Origin: CAZAYY01 sp964489525
GTDB lineage: Bacteria; Chloroflexota; Anaerolineae; Anaerolineales; JABWBV01
Assembly (NCBI GenBank): GCA_964489525.1
Contig: CAZAYY010000011.1
Coordinates: forward strand, 70,838 to 134,837
Length of the DNA stretch: 64,000 bases
Reading direction: 5' to 3'
In this document: in pieces, positions 32,885-42,343 of the stretch
How positions within the stretch are numbered: the first letter of the stretch is position 1
Layout of the letters: every line of letters begins with the position of its first letter
Position numbers and translations under genes: made by a program
Notes under the pieces: generated by a model
Databases searched by the model: none
What the model was told of the DNA's origin: nothing
The model's input: the letters and a program-made list of their open reading frames with translations, nothing else

Positions 32885-34102
32885 ATGTATCTTACCCATC
32901 TTTCCCTGAAAGATTTTCGCAAGTTTGCCCGGCTGGACGTAGATGTCCCCCAGGGGTCTATCATTATCTCTGGCAGCAACGCTCAGGGAAAAACCAGCTT
33001 GCTTGAAGCGATCTATCTGCTTTCAACCTTCACCTCTTTTCATGCCGAAAGCGACCGCGACCTGATCAATTTCATCCAGGTGCGCAGCCCATTGGCAGTG
33101 GCCCATATTAACGCCGAACTGGTGCGTGCCGGGCAGCCCCACCGGCTGCAGCTGCGCATTATCCAGGAGCCCAACGGCAGCGGCGCCCCACGGGTGCGCA
33201 AGCAGGTTTTGTTGGACGGGGTGGAACGGAAATTAGGCGAACTGGTTGGCTTTTTCAATGCAGTCATGTTTTTGCCTCACATGCTGCAGGTGGTGGATGG
33301 CGCGCCTGAAAACCGCCGGCGGTATCTAAACCTCAGCCTTGCCCAGGTGGTTCCCGGCTATTCGGATGTGCTGGCACGCTACCAACGGGTGCTGTCCCGG
33401 CGCAACCTGCTGCTCAAACAGATTAACGACCGGGGCGGCGACCAGGAACAGCTTGAATATTGGGATGAACAGCTCGTGGAGTCGGGGGCCTGGATTATCC
33501 ACGCCCGCATCCAGGCCATCCAGGAAATTGAGCGGCTGGCCAGGCGCATACACCGCGAGCTTACTCGCGAGCAAGAGAGCCTGCGGTTTGAGTATCAACC
33601 TGCTTATGACCCGCTGCCTGCCCCGCAAAAACAGCTGGCGTTGTCGATTAATGATCCGCGCGACCGCTCCAGCCTGAGCCGGGAGCGCATCCAGGCAGGT
33701 TTTGCCGAAGCGCTCCGCCTGCGCCGTGCGGATGAAGTGGCTCGCGGTGTAACCACGCTTGGCCCCCACCGCGACGAACTGCGCTTCTTAAGCGATGGGA
33801 TTGACCTGGGTTCGTTTGGCTCGCGTGGCCAGGTGCGCACCACCTTGCTCACGCTCAAGTTGGCCGAGGTTGCCTGGATGAAAGAAAAGACCGGCTTTTG
33901 GCCGGTCTTATTGCTGGATGAAGTCCTGGCCGAGCTGGACGATGAACGTCGCCGCGACCTGTTGGGGCGCCTTTCGCAGGTCGAGCAGGTTTTGCTGACC
34001 ACCACAGACCTGGATTTGTTTTCGCCGCAGTTTGCGGCCAAAGCCCGCCAATGGAAAATTAAAGAAGGGCAATTATCCCTGCCCATGCCTGGCGGAGAGT
34101 GA
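32885..34102 (+). CDS. recF: DNA replication and repair protein RecF
   Basis: RecF is an ABC-ATPase-like SMC-family protein that loads RecA at gaps. The 405 residues have Walker A GSNAQGKTSLLEAI (about 30-43), the FRKFARLDVDVPQG N-terminus, an SAF-like NRRRYLNLSL block, and the C-terminal Walker B LLLDEVLAELDDERRRDLL. The ATG at 32885 is preferred over an upstream GTG because MYLTHLSLKDFRKF is the normal RecF N-terminus. It sits with def instead of the common dnaA-dnaN-recF cluster. It is convergent with glgA. Confidence 0.95.
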   Translation: MYLTHLSLKDFRKFARLDVDVPQGSIIISGSNAQGKTSLLEAIYLLSTFTSFHAESDRDLINFIQVRSPLAVAHINAELVRAGQPHRLQLRIIQEPNGSGAPRVRKQVLLDGVERKLGELVGFFNAVMFLPHMLQVVDGAPENRRRYLNLSLAQVVPGYSDVLARYQRVLSRRNLLLKQINDRGGDQEQLEYWDEQLVESGAWIIHARIQAIQEIERLARRIHRELTREQESLRFEYQPAYDPLPAPQKQLALSINDPRDRSSLSRERIQAGFAEALRLRRADEVARGVTTLGPHRDELRFLSDGIDLGSFGSRGQVRTTLLTLKLAEVAWMKEKTGFWPVLLLDEVLAELDDERRRDLLGRLSQVEQVLLTTTDLDLFSPQFAAKARQWKIKEGQLSLPMPGGE

Positions 34103-34107
34103 CCGGC

Positions 34108-35586
34108 TCAGCCGCCGCGTTTGTTTTGGATCGCTCGCTGGTAGACGGCTTCGTATTTTTCTGCGCTCTCTTCCCACGAAAAACTCTGTGCCATGGCTCG
34201 CCGCACCATCTGGTTAAAGTGCTCGCGCCGGTCATAATAAGTGCTGACTGCCCAACCAATGCTGTAATAGACTGCTACAGGGGTTAGATCCCAGAATTTA
34301 AAGCCCGTGCCGCCGCCGGTTCGTTCGTCGTACTGTTCAACCGTGTCGTCCAGCCCGCCGGTTGCGCGCACAATCGGCAGCGTTCCATATTTCAAGGAAT
34401 ATATCTGGTTCAGTCCGCAGGGTTCGTAGCGCGAGGGCATGATGAATAAATCTGAGCCGGCTTCAATCCAGTGGGCAAGCTGGTTGTCGTAGCCAATGTA
34501 GCTGCCAATTTTCCCGGGATAGCGGGCGGGCAGGTTGCCGAAATATTGTTCCAGGTGTTTTTCGCCCGACCCAAGGATGGCAAACTGCACCTGCATGGTT
34601 TTAACAACATCTTCAATTGCCTGTGCCAGCACATCCAGCCCTTTTTGGTCCACAAAGCGGCTGACGATACCAATAATGGGGATGGTTTCGTCCTGGGTCA
34701 ACAGCATCCGTTTTTGCAGTTCCTGCTTACAAATCTTTTTGCCTTCCAGGTTATCTGCACTGAAGTTGGCCTGGATGAGCGGGTCGTTGACCGGGTTCCA
34801 TTCGGTGTAATCTACCCCATTGACAATGCCAACATAATTGCTGCCTTTATTGTTCAGGTAAGGTGCCATGCCGCGCCCGCCGTCCGGGGTGCGGGTTTCT
34901 TTTTCGTAGGTTGGGCTGACCGTGGTTACCATGTCGGCATAGACAATTCCCCCTTTGAGCATATTGATGTTGCCATGGTCTTCCAGCCGTTCGGGAACAA
35001 AGTTCATCCACTGCAGGCCGAGATAGGGGAAATGATGAGCCGGGTAAACGCCCTGGTAGCCGATGTTATGAATGGTCAGCACACTGGCCGTGCGCCCCAG
35101 GATGGCATCGTTCCAGTGCCAAACTTTGAGGTAGGCCGCGCCCAGGGCAGTGGGCCAATCGTGCAGGTGGACGATATCGGCTTCGAAGGGCAGATCTTTG
35201 CAGATTTGCAGCGCGGCACGCGTGAAGAAGGCATACCGGCGTGGGTTGTCGGCATAATCATTAAATTCAGCGTCGTGGTACAGGCCAAAGCGGTTGAAAT
35301 ATTTCTCAAACTCAACCAGGTAAACGGGAATGTTGCCCGGCATGGAAGTTTTGAACACCTTGCACCATTCCAGCGTATCGCCCATCCAAACCCCCAGGCT
35401 TTCAAATGCGGTGTCAATGGGGTAGCGGCTGCGGCTCAGGGTGGAATACTTGGGTAAAATGACAATCACTTCATGCCCCATTCGTTTAAGGGCCATCGGC
35501 AATCCGCCGACCACATCTGCCAGGCCGCCGGTTTTAATGAATGGCACGCATTCGGAAGCAATCATTGCAATTTTGTATGCTGGCAT
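34108..35586 (-). CDS. glgA: Glycogen synthase (ADP-glucose type)
   Basis: GlgA is a GT5 glucosyltransferase that extends glycogen from ADP-glucose. The 492 residues have the KTGGLADVVGGLP ADP-glucose-binding loop (about 18-30). The C-terminal half has the second nucleotide-binding domain with MPSRYEPCGLNQIYSLKYGT, where the EPCGL block binds the donor. The HLHDWPTALGAAYLK stretch is another GlgA hallmark. GAGGAG lies just before the ATG. No other glycogen genes are adjacent. Confidence 0.95.
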   Translation of the reverse strand: MPAYKIAMIASECVPFIKTGGLADVVGGLPMALKRMGHEVIVILPKYSTLSRSRYPIDTAFESLGVWMGDTLEWCKVFKTSMPGNIPVYLVEFEKYFNRFGLYHDAEFNDYADNPRRYAFFTRAALQICKDLPFEADIVHLHDWPTALGAAYLKVWHWNDAILGRTASVLTIHNIGYQGVYPAHHFPYLGLQWMNFVPERLEDHGNINMLKGGIVYADMVTTVSPTYEKETRTPDGGRGMAPYLNNKGSNYVGIVNGVDYTEWNPVNDPLIQANFSADNLEGKKICKQELQKRMLLTQDETIPIIGIVSRFVDQKGLDVLAQAIEDVVKTMQVQFAILGSGEKHLEQYFGNLPARYPGKIGSYIGYDNQLAHWIEAGSDLFIMPSRYEPCGLNQIYSLKYGTLPIVRATGGLDDTVEQYDERTGGGTGFKFWDLTPVAVYYSIGWAVSTYYDRREHFNQMVRRAMAQSFSWEESAEKYEAVYQRAIQNKRGG

Positions 35587-35748
35587 GGAAGATCTCCTCT
35601 CGTTGGGCTGAGCAGGGGTATTTCGCAAACGGCTGTGATGTACAAACACAGTCAGCAAAACAGCCTGGTAATTGGGTTAATTATACTTTAATGTGCAAGA
35701 ATCGAGTAAGTGACGGTTTCAACCGAGTCCCCCATCCCCGTGTAGTCG

Positions 35749-35839
35749 CGGCTTTAGCCGCATCCTCCACCCCGTAGGGGTGAAATGATTATCGAAAGCA
35801 CAGCCCGCTTGCCAATGCCGTAGGCATGGCATTATCGAA
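35749..35839. repeat. Cluster of hairpin-plus-ATTATCGAA repeats
   Basis: CACCCC-GTA-GGGGTG (35768-35782) and ATGCC-GTA-GGCAT (35815-35827) are each followed within 3-5 bases by ATTATCGAA (35788-35796 and 35831-35839). A GCGGCTTTAGCCGC palindrome precedes them. The units share loop and tail but not stem sequence. Confidence 0.6.
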
Positions 35840-35854
35840 CCGCCCTTTCTCTCC

Positions 35855-35878
35855 CTCGCCCCAGGCTTTGGGGCGGGG
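35855..35878. repeat. GC-rich palindromic repeat core
   Basis: CTCGCCCCAGGCTTTGGGGCGGGG is the inverse orientation of the cores at 5922-5946 and 32213-32237. Confidence 0.65.
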
Positions 35879-35897
35879 TAGGGGGGAGCAGTACGAA

Positions 35898-35933
35898 AAA
35901 ACCCGGCAGGCTTTTATAAACCTGTCGGGTTTT
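35898..35933 (-). terminator. Terminator of the MacB-type operon
   Basis: A 13-bp stem (35898-35910 with 35921-35933, one G-U pair, 10-base loop) gives a T-run on the minus strand downstream of the permease gene. It could also work on the plus strand. Confidence 0.85.
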
Positions 35934-35991
35934 ATTTTCGTTCTGCGCCCTAAGAAGCGGGGCAACAAATACCAGAATGAACGGGTAGGGT

Positions 35992-37221
35992 TTACTCGTA
36001 GCGTAGGGCTTCGACTGGCTCCAGGCTGGCAGCCCGGTTGGCCGGATAGATGCCGAAGAACAGGCCCACCGCTGCGGAGAACAGGGTGGCCAACAGAACA
36101 GCATCCAGACCCATAACAGGGTTGAACACCGTATCGTTTGCGATGGCCACCCGGCGCACCACTTCGGAGATCAGCCAGCCTAAACCAATCCCAATTACCC
36201 CACCAATCAGGCTGAGCACAGAAGATTCTGTCAGAAACTGGATCAAAATATCGCTTTTACGCGCTCCCAGGGCTTTACGCAGCCCAATTTCGCGCGTCCG
36301 TTCTGTCACAGAAACCAGCATGATGTTCATAATGCCAATGCCTCCCACCAGAAGCGAAATAGCAGCAATGCCGCCCAGGAAGATGGTGAGCACGCTGGTA
36401 ATGGTCGCAAACGTGTTGAGAAATTCTTGCTGGGAAACAATGGTGAAATCATCCAGGCCAACTTCTGTGCGGTGGCGGGTGCGCAAAATTTGCGAAATCT
36501 CATCAATTGCTTCTGGGATGGCCTCAGCACTGACCGCCTGCACCATAATCATATCCACCCGCTCCGAACTGCGCCGGATCAGGCGTGTTTGGGCAGTGGT
36601 AAGGGGCACAAAAATCAAGTCATCCTGGCTGGGGCCAAAGCCGCCGCCGCCCTTGGCTTCCACGACACCGATAACCCGGAAGGGCTGTCCCTCAATGCGG
36701 ATGGTTTCGCCCACGATTCCTTCCGTGCGGTCAAAAAGGGCTTTGGCCACATCGGGGCCGAGAATGGCCACCGAGGCACGCGAAAGCATGTGCCCGGGGT
36801 TCACGAATTCACCTTCGCTGAGCAGGTAATTGCGCACGGCGGCATAATCAGGGGTAACACCCAACAAAGAAGTGCGGTGGCTTTGTCCGCTGAAGGTCAC
36901 TTCACCGCTGCCCTGGATGGCAGGGGCAACCGCAATGACGGATGGAGCCAGAAAATGGTCGTTGATGGCCTCGGCATCGCCCAGGGTGAGCGGTTTAGGG
37001 TTGCGCACTTCATCAGCGCCCCCGCGAAAAACAAACAACAGGTTGGTGCCAATTCCCTGGATGGAGCCGGTGATGGATGCTTCTGCACCCCGCCCGACCG
37101 ACAGCATGGCAATCACTGCCGCCACGCCAATCACAATTCCGAGAATGGTCAGGGCCGAGCGCAGTTTGTTAGAAGATATACTTTCAATCGCTTCAATGGC
37201 TGCTCTAAAAACGCGCATCAT
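35992..37221 (-). CDS. MacB-type ABC transporter permease
   Basis: The 409 residues have the MacB layout: one N-terminal membrane segment (about 20-43), a periplasmic MacB_PCD domain (about 45-240), and an FtsX domain with three membrane segments at the C-terminus (about 280-400). NIMLVSVTERTREIGLRKALGARKSDI is the diagnostic coupling region. Such transporters use a mechanotransmission mechanism and export drugs, peptides or lipids. It is third in the HlyD-ATPase-permease operon, 3 bases after the ATPase stop, and is followed by a terminator. Confidence 0.93.
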   Translation of the reverse strand: MMRVFRAAIEAIESISSNKLRSALTILGIVIGVAAVIAMLSVGRGAEASITGSIQGIGTNLLFVFRGGADEVRNPKPLTLGDAEAINDHFLAPSVIAVAPAIQGSGEVTFSGQSHRTSLLGVTPDYAAVRNYLLSEGEFVNPGHMLSRASVAILGPDVAKALFDRTEGIVGETIRIEGQPFRVIGVVEAKGGGGFGPSQDDLIFVPLTTAQTRLIRRSSERVDMIMVQAVSAEAIPEAIDEISQILRTRHRTEVGLDDFTIVSQQEFLNTFATITSVLTIFLGGIAAISLLVGGIGIMNIMLVSVTERTREIGLRKALGARKSDILIQFLTESSVLSLIGGVIGIGLGWLISEVVRRVAIANDTVFNPVMGLDAVLLATLFSAAVGLFFGIYPANRAASLEPVEALRYE

Positions 37222-37224
37222 TGT

Positions 37225-37905
37225 CTATTCCTCCACCACCACACCGTCCATAATGCGGATGGTGCGTTGGGTTTGATCGGCAATTTTTGGGTCGTGGGTC
37301 ACAATAATCAGTGTGGTACCGCGCTCTTTGTTTAACGTCAGCAGCAGTTCCATAATCTCTTTGCCCGACTTGGTATCGAGGTTGCCGGTAGGTTCATCGG
37401 CCAGCAAAATGGCAGGATCATTCACCAGCGCCCGGGCAATGGCAACGCGCTGCTGCTGACCGCCAGAAAGTTCGGTTGGGCGATGGTGCAGCCTGTCGCC
37501 CAGGCCAACCGCATTCAGGGCGTCAATCGCCCGGTTTTTGCGCCCGCGCATAACGCCCGCATACCGCATGGGTAATTCCACGTTGGCCAGGGCCGTCGTG
37601 CGCGAAAGCAGGTTAAAGCTTTGGAAGACAAACCCGATTTTTTGGTTGCGCACCATGGCCAGCTCATCATCGCGCAGGTTTGAAACCCGTTGGCCGTCCA
37701 GGTAGTATTCGCCTTTTGTGGGGCGGTCCAGGCAGCCAATAATATTCATTAAGGTGGATTTACCCGACCCCGAAGGCCCAACAATCGCGACCACTTCTCC
37801 CCGATTAATTTGGGTCGAAAGCCCGCGCAGGGCATTCACTTCTACATCGCCCATTTTGTAGATTTTCCACAAATCTTTGGCGAGAATGACAGCGTCATCA
37901 GTCAT
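37225..37905 (-). CDS. MacB/LolD-type ABC transporter ATPase
   Basis: The 226 residues carry Walker A GPSGSGKST (about 42-50), the Q-loop, the signature LSGGQQQRVAIARAL (about 142-156), Walker B ILLADEPTGNLD and the H-loop in VTHDPKIA. The length and sequence are typical of the MacB/LolD group. It lies between the HlyD-like gene (34 bases upstream) and the permease (3 bases downstream), so the three form one export system. Confidence 0.95.
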   Translation of the reverse strand: MTDDAVILAKDLWKIYKMGDVEVNALRGLSTQINRGEVVAIVGPSGSGKSTLMNIIGCLDRPTKGEYYLDGQRVSNLRDDELAMVRNQKIGFVFQSFNLLSRTTALANVELPMRYAGVMRGRKNRAIDALNAVGLGDRLHHRPTELSGGQQQRVAIARALVNDPAILLADEPTGNLDTKSGKEIMELLLTLNKERGTTLIIVTHDPKIADQTQRTIRIMDGVVVEE

Positions 37906-37938
37906 GATGTGTTTTCCTGTTTTCCAATTATGGCCCGT

Positions 37939-39489
37939 TTAGTTCGGCGGCCCAAAGAAGCTGCTGAGGTCACTGGGTGGGTTGAGTACAATTGGGTCAC
38001 CTTCTTTTAAGTCGCCACCGACAATTTCGCTAAAAACATCGGATGAAGCGCCCAGGATGATGGTTATCGGCTCGGGAGCTACAGCCCCTTCGGGGAAGAG
38101 GTATACCACCCGCTGCCCATCGCGAATGCGCACAGCCCGGTTGGGAACCAGCAGCACATTTTCCAACTGGTTCACCACAATGTTCACCCCGGCGGTCATG
38201 CCTGGGCGAACACTGCTGTCAGGGTCCAACAGTTCAATGGTCACCCGAAAACTCACCACGCCCTGCAAAGTGCTGCCGACAAGTCCCACTTCCACCACTT
38301 TGCCATTATAGGTTTTGTCGAGTACAGCATCGAAATTTAAAAATGCCTGCTGCCCAACCTGGATGCGGTTGACATCCACTTCGGAAATCTCTACATCCAC
38401 CAGCAGCCGGGATAAATCGTCCAGTTGGAAAGCACGCGCGCCGGGGTTGACCAGGTCGCCAGTTTTGATGGCTACGTTGGTAATGACGCCATTAAAGGGG
38501 GCTTCCAGGGCGGCCAGGGCAATTGCGGCCTCGAGGGCGGCGATGCGCGCTTCAGCAGCGGCGACATCATCCGGGTCGGGTCCATCTTTAACCCGTTGGT
38601 ATTCGCGTTCGGCGTTGTCCAGCCGGGCTTGCAGCAGGGTCAGGGTAGCCTCTGAAGGCCCGGCTTTGATGGTTTCAACATCTTTGCGCGCCTGGTCTAA
38701 CTGGGCCTGGGCGGTGGTCACATCTGCCTGGGCAGCGGCAAGGTCAAGTTGGCTGGCGGTGCCTTTGAGGTTGTTCAGGTTGGCCAGGGCGATATCGTAA
38801 TTCGATTGGGCTGTGGCCAGTTGGCTCTGCAGGGTGGCACGAATGACATCATTGACATCGTTGTCTTTGTAGGGTTCGAAGGCGTCTCTGGCCCGGTTCA
38901 AGGCATCCAGCGCCAACACCACACGAGATTCTGCGGCGTCGATGGTGCTCTGGTTGGCGGTGGAGCTGATGCCGCGCAGGTAGCGCTGAGCGGCGTCCAG
39001 GGCGCGTTCAGCGCTGACAACGGCTTTTTCCGCCAGGGCGAGCTGCAGTTCGGTGTCGTCAATGTTTTCCAGTGCGTTGCGAGCGTCCTCAACGGCCTGC
39101 AGGGCCACGGCTTCTTGCAGTTGGGTGTCATTCAGGTTTTCCAGGGCTTTCCGGGCATTTACCAAATCGGCTTTGGCCAGGATGAGGTTTTGCGCCAGGC
39201 TGGTTTCCTTCAGGGAGGCAAGGGTTTGCCCGTATTCAACCGCTTCGCCGGTTGTTACTGTGATTTCTTCCACCATCCCAGATGTTTGCCAGAGCAGCAA
39301 AGCACTCTGGTTGGAGCGTACTACGCCCGTTGCACCGACGGTGGCGGTCAGTTCACCTCGCCGGGCAGCTTCAATTTGTAAGCTGGCAATTGCCTGCTCA
39401 CGCTGTTGCTGTAAGGAGTATTGGCGATAATAATAAGCGCCTGCGCCTATTGCCGCTACCAAAACGATGATCGTAATAATTTTTCTCAT
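37939..39489 (-). CDS. HlyD/MacA-type membrane fusion protein
   Basis: This is the periplasmic or extracytoplasmic adaptor of the ABC exporter encoded next. The 516 residues start with a membrane anchor (about 4-22). A biotinyl-lipoyl half-motif follows (VTTGEAVEYGQTLASL), then a very long alpha-helical hairpin with Ala/Gln/Asp repeats (about 90-310) and the second lipoyl half (LEAPFNGVITNVAIKTGDLVNPG). A beta-barrel domain comes last. The start at MRKIITIIV is chosen because it opens directly into the anchor. Confidence 0.92.
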   Translation of the reverse strand: MRKIITIIVLVAAIGAGAYYYRQYSLQQQREQAIASLQIEAARRGELTATVGATGVVRSNQSALLLWQTSGMVEEITVTTGEAVEYGQTLASLKETSLAQNLILAKADLVNARKALENLNDTQLQEAVALQAVEDARNALENIDDTELQLALAEKAVVSAERALDAAQRYLRGISSTANQSTIDAAESRVVLALDALNRARDAFEPYKDNDVNDVIRATLQSQLATAQSNYDIALANLNNLKGTASQLDLAAAQADVTTAQAQLDQARKDVETIKAGPSEATLTLLQARLDNAEREYQRVKDGPDPDDVAAAEARIAALEAAIALAALEAPFNGVITNVAIKTGDLVNPGARAFQLDDLSRLLVDVEISEVDVNRIQVGQQAFLNFDAVLDKTYNGKVVEVGLVGSTLQGVVSFRVTIELLDPDSSVRPGMTAGVNIVVNQLENVLLVPNRAVRIRDGQRVVYLFPEGAVAPEPITIILGASSDVFSEIVGGDLKEGDPIVLNPPSDLSSFFGPPN

Positions 39490-39733
39490 GGCCTGTCCTA
39501 TTGATGATTCGGATTTATACAACAACCGCAACCATACTCAGCCCGGAATTTTATGGGTGATTGGTTACCAAAGATTAATTATATCTCCTTAAGTTTCCTT
39601 AGATTGTAAAAAGGATATTAATTTTTTTCCGCGCTGCTTCTTCTCCATTAAATGATTGCGGCCGCCTGGCAGATTTCAACCCGCCAAACGGCCGCCTTTT
39701 CATCATCTTGCCTCAAAGCGGGGATTTTCGGTT

Positions 39734-42340
39734 TTAGTCGTGTTTGGCCACCCAGGCTTCTTCGGCTTGCAAGGCGCGCACCCGGGCGGGGGCAATTTTC
39801 CGGAAGACCTGTTCGGGGGGTAGGGGCTTGCCGTCCACTTCCAGCAGGTTGGCAATGAGAATTCCAAACAGGCGGGCGTTTTCTTCCAGGTAGGGCCGAA
39901 TGAGCACCCAATCTTCGTGGGTGAAGGGGTAAAATTCGCCGCCGTTGAGCTGGTCGTGGCTGACCTGGTGGTGCGGGTCGCGCACAAAAATTGCCCCACC
40001 CGAAGCCAGCGAAAACAGGTTGCCGCCGGGGTAAGGTGTTTCCAGTTCAACCAGTGTGCCATCGTCGGTCAGCTTGACGCCGTTCAAAACGACAAAACCG
40101 CCGTCGTGGTGGGGGTCGCCGGCCATGAAAGACTCGGCAAGATAGTCCAGGCAGGTTCCGTTGATGACCACGCGCGGCCGGCCCACGGCGTTGATCAGGG
40201 GGCGCCCGGCGGCGTTGCCCAGGATGTAGGCGTCTCCACCTTTGGCGCCGTACATGAACGTCTGACCGACATCGCCATACACCACCAACTTACCGCGTTT
40301 CATAATTTGGGCAAGCTGGTCCTGGGCGCTGCCGTGAACGTAGATTTCCAGCCCGTCCATGCCGGAGGCCAGGTAATCGCCGGGAGAGCCGTAGACATCC
40401 AGGCGCACGCCATCGCTGATTGGGCCAAAGCCGTTGGCAATGAAGCGGTGTCCCTGGTTGTGGACAACCATAAAACGGCGAAACCCTTGCCGGTATAAGG
40501 CGACCAGGAACAGGGCGAGGGAATTTGGTCCTTCGGGTTCAAAGCCGCGTGCATCCACCAGGGCGGTCTGGCCGGGCAGGGCGGTTTTGGGGGCGGGTGT
40601 GCTGCTGCCGGTTACCACATAGCCCTGGCATGGGGCGCTGCGAATGATTTCAACCACCCGCCCCAATGTGGCATCGTACAGGCTGAGCAGGCTGCTGCGG
40701 CGTAAAGAACCTGTGGGGTAGCGCCGGTCCATCAGCAGGGTGAGGGTTTCAAAAGCGCGGGCGCGCCGTTCGGGTTGGGTGGCTTCGGTTTCCAGGGTGT
40801 GCAAAAAGCTCAGCACCTGCGTGTAATCCCAACCGGGTAGGTGGGCGGCCACATGCTGGAATAAGGCGTGGGCGTCGAGGTTGGCAGGCAGGCTTTGGCC
40901 GTTGGCCGGTGCAGGGGCTGCGCTGGCCGGGCAGGGTGGTTGGCTGGGCTGGTAGTCGAGGGGTTTGCCGAACTTGTCGGTGCAGGTGAGGGAAAACCCG
41001 TCTGAAGTGGGGCGCACACTGAAGATAAACGCCCCGCCGTCGGTGTGGCTGCCGCCCCGGGCGTTCCAATAGCGGTCGGCCCGGCTCCAAAAGCGGGGGT
41101 CTTCGGCTGCCAGCGATTGGAGGGCGGCGTCAATGCCCTGTTTTTCAGAGGCAGCAAAACCAATGGCCGGGCCATTTGGGCTGTTTTGCTGCCAGGCAAA
41201 CACCTGCGGCCGCAGCATCGAGGTGTCGGTGATGCAGGTCAGGCGGTAGGGCGGCGCGCCGGCTTCTTCTTCGGATTGTGCAATCAGGAAAAACCACGGG
41301 CCATCCGGCGAGCTGTGCATGTGGGTGGTCTGCACCATGTGGTACAGATGCTGTTTTTCTGGCGGCAGCATGGTGAAATCGCGCTCTGTGGTGGGCGCCA
41401 GGGCTTCGATGACGTATTCTAAAGGGTAGTTGTAGGTACGGTGGAGCAGGTCGAACACCTGCACACTGACCTCGGTGTCGGTGAGAAAGAGCGGGTAAAT
41501 GTGGCGCTGGGCGAGGTATTCGCTGATGGAGGCATAGTTGGCGAAGTCGCCGTTGTGCACCAGGGCTTCGTTCATCCCGATAAAGGGGTGCGCCCCGCCG
41601 GGGTGCCAGACGCGACCCTTGGTGGGGTAGCGGTGGTGACCAATCCAAACGTGGGCGTGGGTGTTTTCAAGCTGGTAATACCGGACGACATCATCGCCGT
41701 AGCCGACCATTTTTAAAACCAGCAGGTCTTTGCCGTGCGAAAGCACAAAAGCCCGGGTGATGCCTGTGGAGGAATAAAACTCGCGGTTCAAGCGGTAGGT
41801 GTTCTGGTACACAACTTCATCTTCCAACTGGCGTTGGGAAAGGTGCTGCAGCCCATTGGTCTCGGCAAACTGCAGGCGTACTTCTGGGCGAACGCGCCCA
41901 AAATACTGCACCACTTCCGGCGGACGCACATCCAGGCCGGGCAGGGTGGTGTGGTCGGCAATGTGCGGCTGGGTGCGCTGGTGGTCTATGATAAAGACCG
42001 GGTGGATATATTTTTCTTCCACTTCGGCCTGGCAGGCAGGGTCCAGGTAGGCCAGGCAGAGCAGGTAATCTTCGCGCATGATCTGTGGCGAGACGCCAAA
42101 CTCGGCCGGGTTCAGGCCCACGGCGGCAATCCCGCCGCCTTTGCCGTTGCCGCGGTTGCGCATCTGGTCGAGGGCCTGCAGCAGGTGTTTGCCGGCCACT
42201 TTTTCGCTGGAGGCCATGCCAATTACGCCGCAGCCACCTTCGGCGACTTCATCGCGATTCAGCGCCAGCGGGTCAAAGCCAGCCGGGCGCAGGGCGGCGC
42301 GTGATTTTTCGATTTTTGAAATAATCTCGAATGTGCTCAT
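39734..42340 (-). CDS. Glutamate synthase glutaminase/GXGXG subunit
   Basis: This 868-residue protein joins the class II glutaminase domain and the C-terminal GXGXG beta-helix of glutamate synthase. The glutaminase nucleophile is the Cys in EGGCGVIGMA (about residue 37), so an N-terminal propeptide of about 36 residues is expected to be removed. HHRYPTKGRVWHPGGAHPF and LVHNGDFANY complete the glutaminase site. The C-terminal part has MKRGKLVVYGDVGQTFMYGAKGGDAYILGNAAG. The FMN subunit is separate, 3 bases upstream in the operon order. Confidence 0.92.
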   Translation of the reverse strand: MSTFEIISKIEKSRAALRPAGFDPLALNRDEVAEGGCGVIGMASSEKVAGKHLLQALDQMRNRGNGKGGGIAAVGLNPAEFGVSPQIMREDYLLCLAYLDPACQAEVEEKYIHPVFIIDHQRTQPHIADHTTLPGLDVRPPEVVQYFGRVRPEVRLQFAETNGLQHLSQRQLEDEVVYQNTYRLNREFYSSTGITRAFVLSHGKDLLVLKMVGYGDDVVRYYQLENTHAHVWIGHHRYPTKGRVWHPGGAHPFIGMNEALVHNGDFANYASISEYLAQRHIYPLFLTDTEVSVQVFDLLHRTYNYPLEYVIEALAPTTERDFTMLPPEKQHLYHMVQTTHMHSSPDGPWFFLIAQSEEEAGAPPYRLTCITDTSMLRPQVFAWQQNSPNGPAIGFAASEKQGIDAALQSLAAEDPRFWSRADRYWNARGGSHTDGGAFIFSVRPTSDGFSLTCTDKFGKPLDYQPSQPPCPASAAPAPANGQSLPANLDAHALFQHVAAHLPGWDYTQVLSFLHTLETEATQPERRARAFETLTLLMDRRYPTGSLRRSSLLSLYDATLGRVVEIIRSAPCQGYVVTGSSTPAPKTALPGQTALVDARGFEPEGPNSLALFLVALYRQGFRRFMVVHNQGHRFIANGFGPISDGVRLDVYGSPGDYLASGMDGLEIYVHGSAQDQLAQIMKRGKLVVYGDVGQTFMYGAKGGDAYILGNAAGRPLINAVGRPRVVINGTCLDYLAESFMAGDPHHDGGFVVLNGVKLTDDGTLVELETPYPGGNLFSLASGGAIFVRDPHHQVSHDQLNGGEFYPFTHEDWVLIRPYLEENARLFGILIANLLEVDGKPLPPEQVFRKIAPARVRALQAEEAWVAKHD

Positions 42341-42343
42341 GGG

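Larger units (their letters stand above)
35587..35991. other. Intergenic region with several small repeats and a terminator
   Basis: The gap holds a cluster of short palindromes (35749-35839), a GC-rich palindromic core (35855-35878) and the macB terminator (35898-35933). No gene was found. Confidence 0.6.

Noticed and set aside
38749..39381. A 210-codon plus-strand open frame opposite the HlyD-like gene.
   Set aside because: It mirrors the repetitive coiled-coil coding sequence of the real gene and has no start signal.
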